A stretch of 64,000 nt of DNA from contig NC_058340.1 in the NCBI RefSeq assembly GCF_905475395.1, positions 56,522,181 to 56,586,180 of the forward strand, given 5' to 3'. A model generated the notes under the pieces. The model saw only the letters and a program-made list of their open reading frames with translations. It was not told the origin of the DNA and searched no databases. This DNA is from Chrysoperla carnea (Eukaryota; Arthropoda; Insecta; Neuroptera; Chrysopidae). The translations under genes were made by a program, and so were the position numbers. Shown here piece by piece: positions 12,901-24,166 of this stretch. Position 1 is the stretch's first letter, and the number at the start of each line of letters is the position of its first letter.

Positions 12901-13494
12901 TATCTTACTTATCCAAATTAGAAAAAAGGCATTAGCATTTTTGTACAACATATTCATATACTTAAAACTGTGGGATAAATGATTTAAAATTTAAAAATAA
13001 AGAATAATTCAAGAAAAAAATTCTTATTTTTCTCAGATATTAAGATAAACTTTTTTCTTGTTTTTCTTAAAAGTAAGCCCAGCTCTGCATATAAATGCTC
13101 ATTTTCATTTGAGTATATTATTTGTAGAATTTTGGATGTACACATAAGATCATACAGCTCAAAAATTATAACGTGGAAAATCTTTTGTCATAATAAACCG
13201 TTTGTATTGCGCAATTATGATCTAGGCTAGATCATCTTAGAGACAGAGCAAAGAAAGTAATGTATAAAAAGTGCTTTATCCCAAAGCAACATCTGAGAAA
13301 ACATTTGTGGCACCAATGTTATTTAATAATTTACAAGTTTTCCAGAAATTTTTTTGTTTTCTATAACTATAAAAAAATGTCAAATAAGTGATGAATTTAC
13401 TGATCCTAAAAATGTAACCTCATAATGACGCTTGACGACGCTGGCTTTGAGCTCATTCGAATCGCAAACCTACGTATGGACATATTTGTTCGTA

Positions 13495-13865
13495 TTTCAT
13501 GTATATGTTGAGTGTGTAGTCATGGTACAGACATTCAAATCGACGTCAGTGCTTGCAGTGGATAATTTTAACGTTAAAAGTGCTGTTATGACTAATTTTC
13601 AATTCTTTACATGTAAATGGTATAGTAAATGTCAAATTTGTGCATTAGAAATTGTGAAAATAAGAGACGAAATTGCATAAATAATATTTTTTGAATGTAA
13701 ATTAACATAATTCCTTATTTAAATTTGTTAGAAAATAATATTAAATTTTAAATGTAACTCGTATATACAACCCATAGATTTATATATCAATCCATACAAT
13801 TATATTCATAAAGTAGTGCATCGTTACCATGAAAACGCTTGAAATAAAACTCATTCACGATGCCT
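13495..13865 (+). repeat. Dispersed repeat, partner of 2525-2935
   Basis: GTGTAGTCATGGTACAGACA through ATCGTTACCATGAAAACGC and ACTCATTCACGATGC. It overlaps the ORF 13432-13680, whose translation differs from that of the partner by frame-breaking changes, arguing against a protein. Confidence 0.7.
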
Positions 13866-14302
13866 TTTTGGTATGATGTATGGAGTAAGCGTCCTTCTGC
13901 TAAAATATTTGAACTGTAATATACCCGGAATATATTACCACATTTTATTTATTTATACAGGATGTTTAGGTATAAAATACTGATATCCATTTTTCATTGT
14001 ACATATTAGAATTCAACCCGAATTTATGATTTATACTTTATATCATAGGTCATCCTGCTATTTTTGTGAAAATTATTAATGAATATTTTATGTAGACGTA
14101 TTGTTTATTCAACCGCGGATCTAAATAGGCCAATTGAGGCTATTAAGCTCAAGAAAGTAATGATTTATTATTATAAGTAATTAGCAAATAACTTGCATGC
14201 TCTAGTGCTTATCTATAAGCAGAGTAAGCCGTATTATGCAAAAACAAATCGATACATTAATTAGCATAAGATATTAATAATAGTAGATCGATTTTCACTT
14301 AC

Positions 14303-17300
14303 CTATTACTTTAAGATGTGCAGATATTGGAGTCGTTGAGGCCGATTTTGGTAAATCCGATGACGTGTACCGTATTTTTGATGGTGAAGGTGATGGTATT
14401 AATAAAGTTGACTTCTCCACACTAAGCGTATCGCCACCACCGCCAACTGTATTTACAATTGGCGAATTGGCTATAGTTATATGTGGCGATGAGCTACCAG
14501 ACGATGTTGTTGTAAACAATGTGGTATTGGCTACTGGTGGCCACGGTGAACACTGGCCACAACCAGGAGCTGTTCGAGATGATCGTCGACAACAGCCCCA
14601 ACGTTTACCAGTCCACAATCCTAAATGGAAGCGTGTATGTGGTGGTACTGTAGCACGAACGGCGCAGACTTGAAACAAAAAAAAAAAACACAAATTAAAA
14701 TTAATATAGTTGAATTTGTTAAAAATATTAACTCAAAAGATGAAAGAGACGGGTTAAAAAATTTTGCAACCATAAGCATTTTAAAAATTTAGCGCCTGTA
14801 AAATAACGATGAAAAAAAGGAGGTTATCAATTCGATTATCTTTTTTTCAACGAGCATTTCTTGTATATATACTTATCAGCAATCTCGGAAACAGCTCCAA
14901 CGAAAAATGAAAATTAGTATGCAGGGGGTTTTTGAGGCGAAAAATAGATCAAGTTAGGTTTCATTTTAAAAAATGTCGTTTTTCCGTGTTTTCAGGAAAA
15001 ACTGAAACATTAAAAAATATAACTCTTCCTGCCATCTATAGTCGACGAAATAAAGTACATTACCGGGATATTTAAATTGGTATTTGTTTGGAGAAATTTT
15101 AAATAGTTCTTAAACTTTTGTTCTATCTTTTATGGTTTAAAAAGTGGATTCTCCAGACCCGAGATCTTATTCTTATGTTGCTCATTTACGAACTAAAATC
15201 TCTTTTCATTTTCATTGTCGAGTTATCGTGAAGACCAACACACAGAAACAGAAAAACTATTTACAAACAAGTGAAAACAAACAATTGACTGAGTTAATTG
15301 TTGAAATATCATGTAGAGACAGTGTTGATTATGGAATCGTTTGTTTTTTCATGTCATGAAGGTAGAGATTACCAGCCATGCATACATGTCTCACACACAT
15401 GACTGATATTCCCATATAATACATACTATACAATGTTCGAACCTAATTTGCGCCCTCACGGGTAAACAGAGATGTTTTCGAAAAAATGTTTTAAACAAAA
15501 TTTGTTCATTTTTTTATAAGGAACATTTATTATATTTAAACTTTGCTTTTATCTCTAACGGTTTACAAGATGGGTCCTACGAACCCAAGAGTCAATTGAC
15601 CTATGTTGCTCATTTACGAATTTGATCTCACTTTTTATTTCCTGAGCACGCTGTCAAAATTTCAACTTGATATCTTTTTTCATTTTTGTGTTACCGTGAT
15701 TACAGACGGACAGACGACAGACAGACAACCAGAAATGGACTAATAAAGTAATTTTATGAAAACTTATACCAAAATTTTGTTACAGCGTCAATATTGTTAA
15801 GCGATACAAACTTGGGACTAAACTTAGTATACCTTGTTATATTTCATATACATGGTATAAAAATAGAACAATAATTGACTTAAGACGTAATTTTTCGTAA
15901 GTAAGTAAGAAATGATTGATAGAAATATTCATTTCAAAATTCTTTTATACTTTTCTTTGTATATTGTAAGCATTATTATTAAATAACAAAAAAACGGAAA
16001 GTGGTTTCGCGCTGAAACTACCTTAATAATAATCTGTAATATTAAACAGTGTTTTTTTGCTTTATAAGATTTACATTACTTTCTTTAACATTATTGTGCG
16101 TATAATATAATAGCGTGATCAAATTAACTTTTTGAACAATTTAATTCTGAGTTCGGAGAAAAAAATTGAATTTAGTAGATCATTATGATACAAATTGAGG
16201 AAACTAAAATCCAACATTTTTTGATGGTCGGAAGGGGTCCAAAAAAAATGGTAAAGTGGCCTAATCCGGTCTTTCGCGTCAGACACCGTCGGATTGAGTT
16301 AAAAATAAAAAAGTGTTTAATAAGCTTAGGCGCCGTAAAAAGGCGAAAAGAATGAGCTGCGAATGAACCCGATTGGTCCATCGATGTCCCCACAAATTGC
16401 AAAAAACCATCGATTTTGCTCGAAAGTTCAAAACTTCATAGCTCTTGTTGTTTTAAAGATTCAAAGCTGAGATTTAAATGGATTGTAGCTTTTGTACCCA
16501 TGAAGTATCACACACAATTTCAGCAAGATCGAATGTATACTTTTTGCAAACCGCAGCTGAATGCAAAAAACAGGACTTTTGTAAAATGGCCCTAAAAAAG
16601 TTGTGGTGCGGTAACGCGCTATTTTTTTTACGCGAGCATATGCTTCAATAGTTAAAGTAATACCTACTAAAGTGCCAACCTCTCATCTTTAGTAAAAGTT
16701 ACTAAAATATTAATTTTAAATTACTATTATTTTAAATTATAACATTAAAAATAGGATGGAAGTAATGGGAGCAATTATTAAGAGACAGAAGTTATGTGAC
16801 ATTATAGTCTTAATAATTGCTCCCATTACTTCCATCCTATTTTTAATGTTATAATTTAAAATAATAGTAATTTAAAATTAATATTTTAGTAACTTTTACT
16901 AAAGATGAGAGGTTGGCACTTTAGTAGGTATTACTTTAACTATTGAAGCATATGCTCGCGTAAAAAAAATAGCGCGTTACCGCACCACAACTTTTTTAGG
17001 GCCATTTTACAAAAGTCCTGTTTTTTGCGTTCAGCTGCGGTTTGCAAAAAGTATACATTCGATCTTGCTGAAATTGTGTGTGATACTTCATGGGTACAAA
17101 AGCTACAATCCATTTAAATCTCAGCTTTGAATCTTTAAAACAACAAGAGCTATGAAGTTTTGAACTTTCGAGCAAAATCGATGGTTTTTTGCAATTTGTG
17201 GGGACATCGATGGACCAATCGGGTTCATTCGCAGCTCATTCTTTTCGCCTTTTTACGGCGCCTAAGCTTATTAAACACTTTTTTATTTTTAACTCAATCC

Positions 17301-20300
17301 GACGGTGTCTGACGCGAAAGACCGGATTAGGCCACTTTACCATTTTTTTTGGACCCCTTCCGACCATCAAAAAATGTTGGATTTTAGTTTCCTCAATTTG
17401 TATCATAATGATCTACTAAATTCAATTTTTTTCTCCGAACTCAGAATTATCTAAAAATTGACGCCATTTTTTTTTAATTTGATCACACTATAATACGTGA
17501 TTACGTGATTAAAATATCAAATGAACGTATCATCCGGTAAGGAGATAGAATTCATAAAAAAGACTTATATACTTAGTTTTCTTGTTCTTGTAACAGGAAA
17601 GTGATTTGTTGTCTGCATACGAAATATTATTTTATCCATACATTTGTGAATATTAAAATTCATCAAATGAAACAGGAATAAGACGTAATGACTTATCAAT
17701 GCATCTGTTTATGTTTAGTTCAATCAACACTTTTTTAACGCTCCGACACAAAAAGAGGAGTGTTTTAAGTTTGATACATTGTAGCTCCTAAAAGGGTGAA
17801 CCGATTTTGATAAGGGCTTTTTTTGAAAGGTGATCGAAATCTTAGCTATTGGTTTAGCCGGCAAGTTCATATTAGCCTTTTTCCTCTGAAGATTAAAAAA
17901 AGATACTCTAGATGGCAGGATATATTTGTACCCCCCCCCCCTAGTGTTGCCATCCAGCAGATCTTTTTTTAAGTAAAAATGCTTTTTTTAAGTAATGTGT
18001 TAATTAGCCTTTTCTGAGTAAAAAGGCTAATTAAAACATTATATTTTTTAAATAATACTAATAAAAATTTTTAACTAACTACATAAGACAAATTATAAAC
18101 ATTATCCTATTATCATTAAATCCGGACATACAATAATTAACAATTCCAGGCCTTTTTCCTCTGAAGATTAAAAAAAGATCCGCTAGATGGCAACACTACG
18201 AGGGGGGGGGGTTGTACAAATATATCCTGTCATCTAGAGGATCTTTTTTTAATCTTCGTAAGAAAAAGGCTAATTGGTGAAATGTAGAATTAATGGTCGT
18301 AAAATACATGTGATAACGTAAAATACGTGTGATAAATGTACCAGATGCGTTTTCAGCACATATAAAATTGCAAAAGTTATAAACAAAGAAAGATGCAAAA
18401 AATATTCCGTTTTTCGCCAATATTTGATAAAATATTAATATTTAAGAAATTTTAAAAAAATATTCTCAAAGAGCAGGAAATTTCCACTTAAAAAATCCCT
18501 CTCTCGAAAGTCTATCTCCATTATCTTATCTTATATATTTAAACGAGCAATTCTTATATGTATCAGCAATCTCGGAAACGGCTCCAACGATTTTCATGAA
18601 AATAAGTATGTCTGGGGATTTTGAGACGAAAAATCGACCTAGCTAGGTTTCGTTTTCAAAAAATTTCGTTGTATCAATGTTTTCAGGTAAAGCTAAAACA
18701 AACTGCAAAATACGACTCTTTTTCTGACATCTATTGGTGTTTGTCGTAGTTAAATAAAGTACATTACCGGGACATTCAAATTGATGTATTTGTGTGGAGA
18801 CATTTTAAACGGTTCTAATATTAGTGATAAAATTTATGTCTTTCTAACTCAAAAAATACCGAGCAAAAAATCGGTCATCCAGGTACTTTAATTAAAATTA
18901 ACACTTTAATTTAAATTAACACTGAAAATAGGTCTTTTTGATCATATTTTAATTGTTGTAATATGGTCAAAAACGAGTATCTCACACTAAATAATTTTTT
19001 TAATTTAAACTAAAAACAAGTGAAAACAAACAATTGGCTGAGTTAATTGTTAAAATATCATGTATAGACTGTGTTGATTACGAAATCGTTTGTTTTTTTG
19101 ATGTCATGTAAGTAAAGAAATATAGCCACTCTTAGATAGCCACACAGAACTGATTTTCAATAATAATACATACTATATAATTTGCGTCTGATTTGCTTCC
19201 CTCAAGGGTAAACAGTGATGTTTACGAAAAAAATATTTCAAACAAAAGTGATTTATTTTTTTATAAGGAACATTTTTTACATTTAAACTTTTATTCTATC
19301 TCTAACGGTTTACAAAATGGGTCCTACCCAAGACCCAAGACTCAGTTGACGTTTGTTGCTCATTTACGAACTTGACCTCACTTTTTACGTCCTCAGCACG
19401 CTATAAAAATTTCAGCTTGATATCTTTTTTTGTTTTTAAGTTCTCGTGTTGACGGACAGACAACCGAAAATGGGAAACAACTGTTGACAGAAACTTGGGA
19501 CTAAACTTAATATATCTTGATATATTTCATATATACATGGTATAAAAACGGTTCTGTCACATTTTTCTAGACAGAATCCCGAATCCAAGGAGCTATCAAA
19601 CGTACTTTTACGAACATTATTTCTATATTTCACCAATTTGAATTTGTTGACTTAACTATATCTTTCAAGAAAAATTATTGAGTTTGGGGAGATTTCCAAG
19701 GAAAAATCGAATTTTTCAACGTTTTAAGGTCATTACTCATTTCTCATAGTATCTAAGAAGTATATTGGAGCTGTCATTTGCCAATTACCTATATTAGGAC
19801 TGAACAGCTAGGCAAAAATTTTTTACGTTTATCATAAAAAAAGGAAGCAAAAATAAAAATCGTAATTAAATTTTCAATACCTGTTCGTAAAGCTCGAATC
19901 CACTCGGTCCGTGTATCTTCTTTAGACGGAATCAAATACAAAGTATATTCAGGACCTGCTGATTCTTCGGTATACGTTATTTGAAATGGATATCCTTGTG
20001 GTATCGTACCAGACGATATTAAAATAGAATCACTTGATGGATTACCAGGCACTGGTGATCCGTTTAATTCAAGCACTGCAGCCTCAACAATTCGTACGCC
20101 AGACAAATCGACACGACCTCTTTCCTTACGTTTCTGAAAACAAACAAAAATATATGTTATACACAAAATACAAAATGATAAATATTATATTATACCAAGA
20201 ATCAGACATACTAAATTTTCGTTGTGTGCTCGAAAAAAACGGTTTTGCTTATTAACACTACAGTTTAAATACTTTATTAGAAATTATTTCTATTTGGGAA

Positions 20301-23300
20301 TTATATTAAAAATAAAATATTGTATCTGAAGAATAACTTCCGTAATAATAAATCAAAAATTTGAATTGATAAACAATAATAGCCCTAAAACCTTCCTTTT
20401 GCAATTCCGAGAATTTTCGATTGATCTACTTTTCATTATACTCTAAAAACTGGGAATTGAGCATATGAATGATTTTAGAAATAATGAAGGTCGTATATTT
20501 TTATTGAAAGAGATATTTTAAAAATTTTATAATTTTGAAAATTTTCAATAAAATTGGCGTATATCAAGAAATTTGAGAAAAACTAACTCATGGTTAACTT
20601 TTTATTTGAAGAATTTCACTTCTTTCAAGAACTTCTTGTGTGTTCAAAATATCATTGGTCCAGCGCCCGATCTAGCTATTTTGCTAAATATTTAGCTAGA
20701 TATTTTGCTTTACATAACATATACGGGGTGATTTAAATGGACATATGCTTGAAACTCGATAAATAAATTTAATCGAAGAAAATTCTTCAAACGAAAAATT
20801 TTAGTTTCAAAGAGGCACATCTTATGCCGGCATCGAATTCGATCTAAGTTTTGAGGTTAAATTAAAACCTCACTTTGATTCATAACTGACAAACATCAGA
20901 AGAACGCTTTAAATTAGAAAGTTGTTCTTTATAAATACGCAAACATTTTGTTGTTTGAAACATTTTTTTGTAGACCGAATATTTTAAACAGTAATTATGT
21001 TTAAACAGTTCCGGGAGATGGCCCGGCTCGCCGCCCCCTAGATAGGGCCGTGCATTGGTCACATTATTCTAAATAACAACGAAGAATAGAAGCTGGCCCT
21101 TCGGTTAATTTTTTCTTACTGTGTGGAAAATGTAGGTTTTTGACATACTGATCAAATATCTCAAAGGCTCTAAAATCGCACCTTGAGTTCCCGGCAAGGG
21201 TTCTAAGATCAAGATATTGTCGACTGAGAAAACATTTACAGGGTGTACCATAGCTAATATGGCTAATAGCTCGTTTTGTAAATAATCCATCAAAAAATAA
21301 CTTTAACAAAAGTTGCAGCCGTTTGATGGGGGGACGTCATGTTCTGACATCAGATTGGACCTAGTTGTCCGGGTTGCTTTAGTAGTTAATTTAGATTCTA
21401 AAAGATAAAAAGTAGAAAAACACTTTAAATTAGGAAGTTGATCCTCATAAAAAACTAACATTTTTTATTTAAAACTTTTTTTCGAAAATCGTTAGCTTTC
21501 GGAAGGAATGCGACTTAAAAATATGTCAAAATTGCATTCAATTGAAAGAAAATACGCTCAAAGTTTATCGATAATTGTAGGTCAAAGTCATGGACACAGG
21601 CGAATGTCTTTTAATGCAGCCCTTGGCAATAGCATTTTTCTGTACCTTTCTTTACACACGTTTCCGACACACTTCTTCCGAAAGGTAACGATTTTCGAAA
21701 AAATATTATTTTTATTTATGAGGATCAACTTTCTAATTTAAAGTGTTATTCTATCTCTCACCTTTTAGAATCTAAATTGACTATTAAAAGCAATCCGAAG
21801 AACTAGATCCAATCTTACGCCAGAACACGATATCCCACGTATATCAACTCTTGAAACTTTTTTAAAGTTATTGTTTTATTGGTTAATTACAAAACGAGCT
21901 ATTAAAATGGTCCACTCTGTATATATGCCACAATATGACAAAATATTGATCTTTGAAACCTTGTTGGAACTCGTGGATCATTTGGATATTTGTGCCATTG
22001 ATTAATTTAAAATTTGATTAGTATGTCAAAACAAAGTTTTTACGTGATAAGAAAAAACTTAACCAAGGACCAGTTTCCATACCATTTGTGCGCGGTCCTT
22101 TATTTATATTAACCCAGTTATGAAATTTTCTAAGATAACGAAATTAAAATTAAATTATTATAGTCCAAATTTCGATTAAATTCTAGGCGAAAGCTTTTTG
22201 TCCCATAAAATTACAACATACTTATGAAAATTTCTTGAATATTATGAAAATTTATAAACGTTATTTAAATGATTGGACTTAAGATATTTGGAAAACACAA
22301 AAAGTAGAGTATTAGATTAATTTGACTCAAAGCCAAAAGTAAGCGAAATTCGTAGAGCTATCCCTTGCAATCTGTAGTTTTTCGTCAAGTGAAAATGCCT
22401 GTACTGTCGATATAAAAAAAATTTAAAGTCCAGCACACGGTAGAAATTTAACAGGTTCAAAAGTATAAAATTCTAAATCAAATTTAAAAATTACGTTGTT
22501 CTTTTGAAATTTTATTTAAACATGAATATATACTGAGAAAATGAAGCAAAATCATTTTTCATCATCTTTAAGGAGTCATATAGGACCGATTAGAAAAAGC
22601 AGTTAACTAAATTTGTTATTCTTACATAGCTGAAACTAGAAACCAACAAATTTAGCCAAAAACGACATAGATATAAACTACTAAAATTTCATTTTCGCAA
22701 AAAATATAAGCCATTTTTATAATTTCGACTTTCGTTATCCCTAAAATCTTTCATATATACTCATTTCCAAATTTTTAGAGCATAATGGAATATAGATAGG
22801 CCATTATTTTTTATAAATTCAAATCTTTGATTTATTCTCTCGGAAGTTATTCTTCATTGAAACAACATTTATATTTCCGAAATAGAAAGAATTTCTATTA
22901 AAGTATTAAAGCTCTAAATACGTCGCATTTTTTAAATAATATCTTAAAAATCATCAAAGCTCTAATATACAAGTAAAATTAAAAATTACAAATAGATAGA
23001 AAACTACTTAAAGCTTGCCAGAAAAAGGAAAAGAATTTCTATTTTCATTAACGACAAAATTTTCAAGTTCATTACCCTTTAATATAACAAAACAGCAATA
23101 TCTCACACCAAAAACACAAAATATCAGTCTTATAATATTTGCCATATGAATATTAAATTGATTTCAACATTGGCAAATAAAAAGGGAAAACAAATCGAAA
23201 ATTTAACTGACAACACAGGAAATAGTCCAAAAAATTTTTTTTCACACAAAGATTTTCACAATATACAATATCACCCTTAATAGAATTAAATAATGGACGC

Positions 23301-24166
23301 GCCCCTGAACAGGCGCCTGTGTACTGATCATTGAAGTTAGAAAATAGTATGTATATACTTGGGATAGAAATTATCCTTAATAACGGTGCTATCCGCTTGC
23401 GTCGAGACGCTATGTACACCCTTTTTCATCACAAAAGGAATTAAAATTATAATAACAATTAATTCAAATAATTTTCATTTTTACTTTCGAGTGATGAGTG
23501 AATTTAAAAAATAAATCGAATTTCTAATATTTGTTTATTAGTTTTGAGTAAGTATTTTCGCGATTTTTCCGGTTGATTAAAAATCACTGCATTTTTGTCA
23601 ACATATAAACAAATAATCAGAGATAGAAAATCGAGGACTATATTAAACAGTTACTAAAAATAATTTTTGATGTTCTTCAAAATTTCAGTGTATATGAGAT
23701 TTATGTGTAGTGATCTTGAAAAATAAATTAAAATTTCACCGGAAATATCTGAAATAACTTGTCTACTAGTGTTAAAAAACCATCAACCTGGATTTAAACA
23801 AAATAATTTTTGTATGAGTGATTTGAGATTATTATTTAAAAATTTTGAATCGGAAAATTCGTGTTTGATAAAATTTTTCATAGCTCAAAATATAAATTAA
23901 AAACTATTTAAGAATTAAAAGCTTAGAAATTTTTGACACATATAATGGAAGTCATATGTGATGTATTACCAAAAACTTCTACAAATTTTCATGAAAATTC
24001 GTGTAAAATATCTTACCTCTCCTTCTATATCATAGTAAATCAGAGACGTTTTGGTTAGGACAAACCATCTTTGCTTATAATTAACAGGCGTAAATCTTTT
24101 TTTATTTTGAGACCGTTTAACCATTAAACATTGTAAAATCACATCATTTTTACCAAATTCAGCCAT
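14303..24166 (-). CDS. Btk29A: Btk29A-type Tec family tyrosine kinase, N-terminal exons only (partial)
   Basis: Cytoplasmic non-receptor tyrosine kinase; the visible part is the lipid-binding and zinc-binding head. Exons: 24166-24017 (50 codons), 20133-19881, 14668-14303. All junctions are GT-AG and keep frame (phases 0 and 1; the last exon ends in phase 1). Exons 1-2 encode a PH domain. VKRSQNKKRF near residues 16-25 and YKQRWFVL near 30-37 match the Tec/Btk PH start; K17 and R33 correspond to the phosphoinositide-contacting K12 and R28 of human BTK. Exon 3 holds a textbook Btk zinc motif, H149-x10-C160-C161-x9-C171, then a Ser/Thr/Pro-rich linker of about 70 residues. SH3, SH2 and kinase exons are absent from the window, so the gene continues past the left edge; the exon at 14303 ends in a clear GTAAG donor. 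I chose the ATG at 24166 (MAEFG); an in-frame ATG at 24187 is also possible. Introns of 3.9 and 5.2 kb are full of repeats. Confidence 0.93.
14835..15113. repeat. Dispersed repeat block next to TCTG copy 3
   Basis: Shares GCAATCTCGGAAACAGCTCC, a following GGTTTCATTTT block and AATAAAGTACATTACCGGGA with 18537-18816. In both places the block precedes a minus-oriented TCTG repeat, so the two loci look like copies of one composite about 1 kb long. Confidence 0.75.
15124..15862 (-). repeat. TCTG-microsatellite dispersed repeat, copy 3, with an adjoining fragment
   Basis: Reverse orientation: it starts with GTGAAAACAAACAATTGACT near 15270 and runs through the array (GACGGACAGACGACAGACAG near 15706) to ATACATGGTATAA near 15862. 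A truncated extra piece of the same family (15124-15231, with GTTGCTCATTTACGAACT) abuts it. The ORF at 15144-15359 lies inside and is not a gene. Confidence 0.82.
16113..17488. mobile_element. 1.38-kb fold-back element: near-perfect palindrome with TA target duplication
   Basis: Arms 16142-16783 and 16808-17449 (642 bp each) are inverted copies around a 24-nt spacer. I found one mismatch (around 16562/17029) and no indel, since every coordinate mirrors to 33591 minus itself. Outside the arms the ends GCGTGATCAAATTA and TAATTTGATCACAC are 13/14 complementary and flanked by TA at 16111-16112 and 17489-17490, as for Tc1/mariner relatives. A 76-aa ORF appears in both arms only because the arms are identical; it has no recognisable domain. 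It sits in a Btk29A intron. Transcripts from either strand would form a long double-stranded hairpin. Confidence 0.9.
17872..18275. mobile_element. Nested inverted-repeat element with poly-C/poly-G sides
   Basis: TAGCCTTTTTCCTCTGAAGA with ATGGCAGGATATATTTGTAC and poly-C at 17875-17941 is mirrored by poly-G, GTACAAATATATCCTGTCAT and AATCTTCGTAAGAAAAAGGC at 18200-18275. Inside, TAGTGTTGCCATC (17942) and GATGGCAACACTA (ending near 18200) form a second inverted pair. A third copy of the CCTCTGAAGATTAAAAAAAG block is at 18160. It looks like one small element inserted in another. Unclassified. Confidence 0.6.
18537..18816. repeat. Dispersed repeat block next to TCTG copy 4
   Basis: Partner of 14835-15113: GCAATCTCGGAAACGGCTCC, CGACCTAGCTAGGTTTCG and AATAAAGTACATTACCGGGA occur in the same order and spacing. 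Confidence 0.75.
19013..19550 (-). repeat. TCTG-microsatellite dispersed repeat, copy 4
   Basis: Same family and orientation as copy 3: GTGAAAACAAACAATTGGCT, AAGGGTAAACAGTGATGTTT, CTCTAACGGTTTACAAAATG, CTCATTTACGAACTTGACCT, GACGGACAGACAACCG, ending ATATACATGGTATAAAAAC. The array is reduced to a few units. Lies in a Btk29A intron. Confidence 0.82.
20727..21062. repeat. Fragment related to the 21239-21919 element
   Basis: TACGGGGTGATTTAAATGGA resembles an element end, and CGCTTTAAATTAGAAAGTTG near 20905 matches the arms of the neighbouring element. It ends in an unusual GC-rich patch (21008-21048, GGAGATGGCCCGGCTCGCCG). No gene. Confidence 0.45.
21239..21919. mobile_element. 681-bp element with about 270-bp terminal inverted repeats
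   Basis: Left arm (21239-21508): CAGGGTGTACC, TAATAGCTCGTTTTGTAA, TTTAGATTCTAAAAG, CACTTTAAATTAGGAAGTTG, CGAAAATCGTTAGCTTTCGG. Right arm (21675-21919) carries the same blocks inverted and ends GTCCACTCTG. TA flanks both ends. The core (about 165 bp) encodes nothing recognisable; the 77-aa ORF at 21508-21741 runs through it. Related solo sequence occurs at 20727-20990 (CGCTTTAAATTAGAAAGTTG). Confidence 0.7.
22000..24016. other. Btk29A intron 1, distal part
   Basis: AT-rich intron without a recognised feature. The 88-codon minus-strand ORF at 23153-23419 matches no protein I know and lacks splice or start context. Confidence 0.5.

Noticed and set aside
16172-17419. Two identical 76-aa ORFs on opposite strands
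   Set aside because: Identity follows from the palindrome; no domain, no coding context.
23153-23419. 88-aa minus-strand ORF in Btk29A intron 1
   Set aside because: No recognisable family, no splice-site support, and no relation to the Btk frame.
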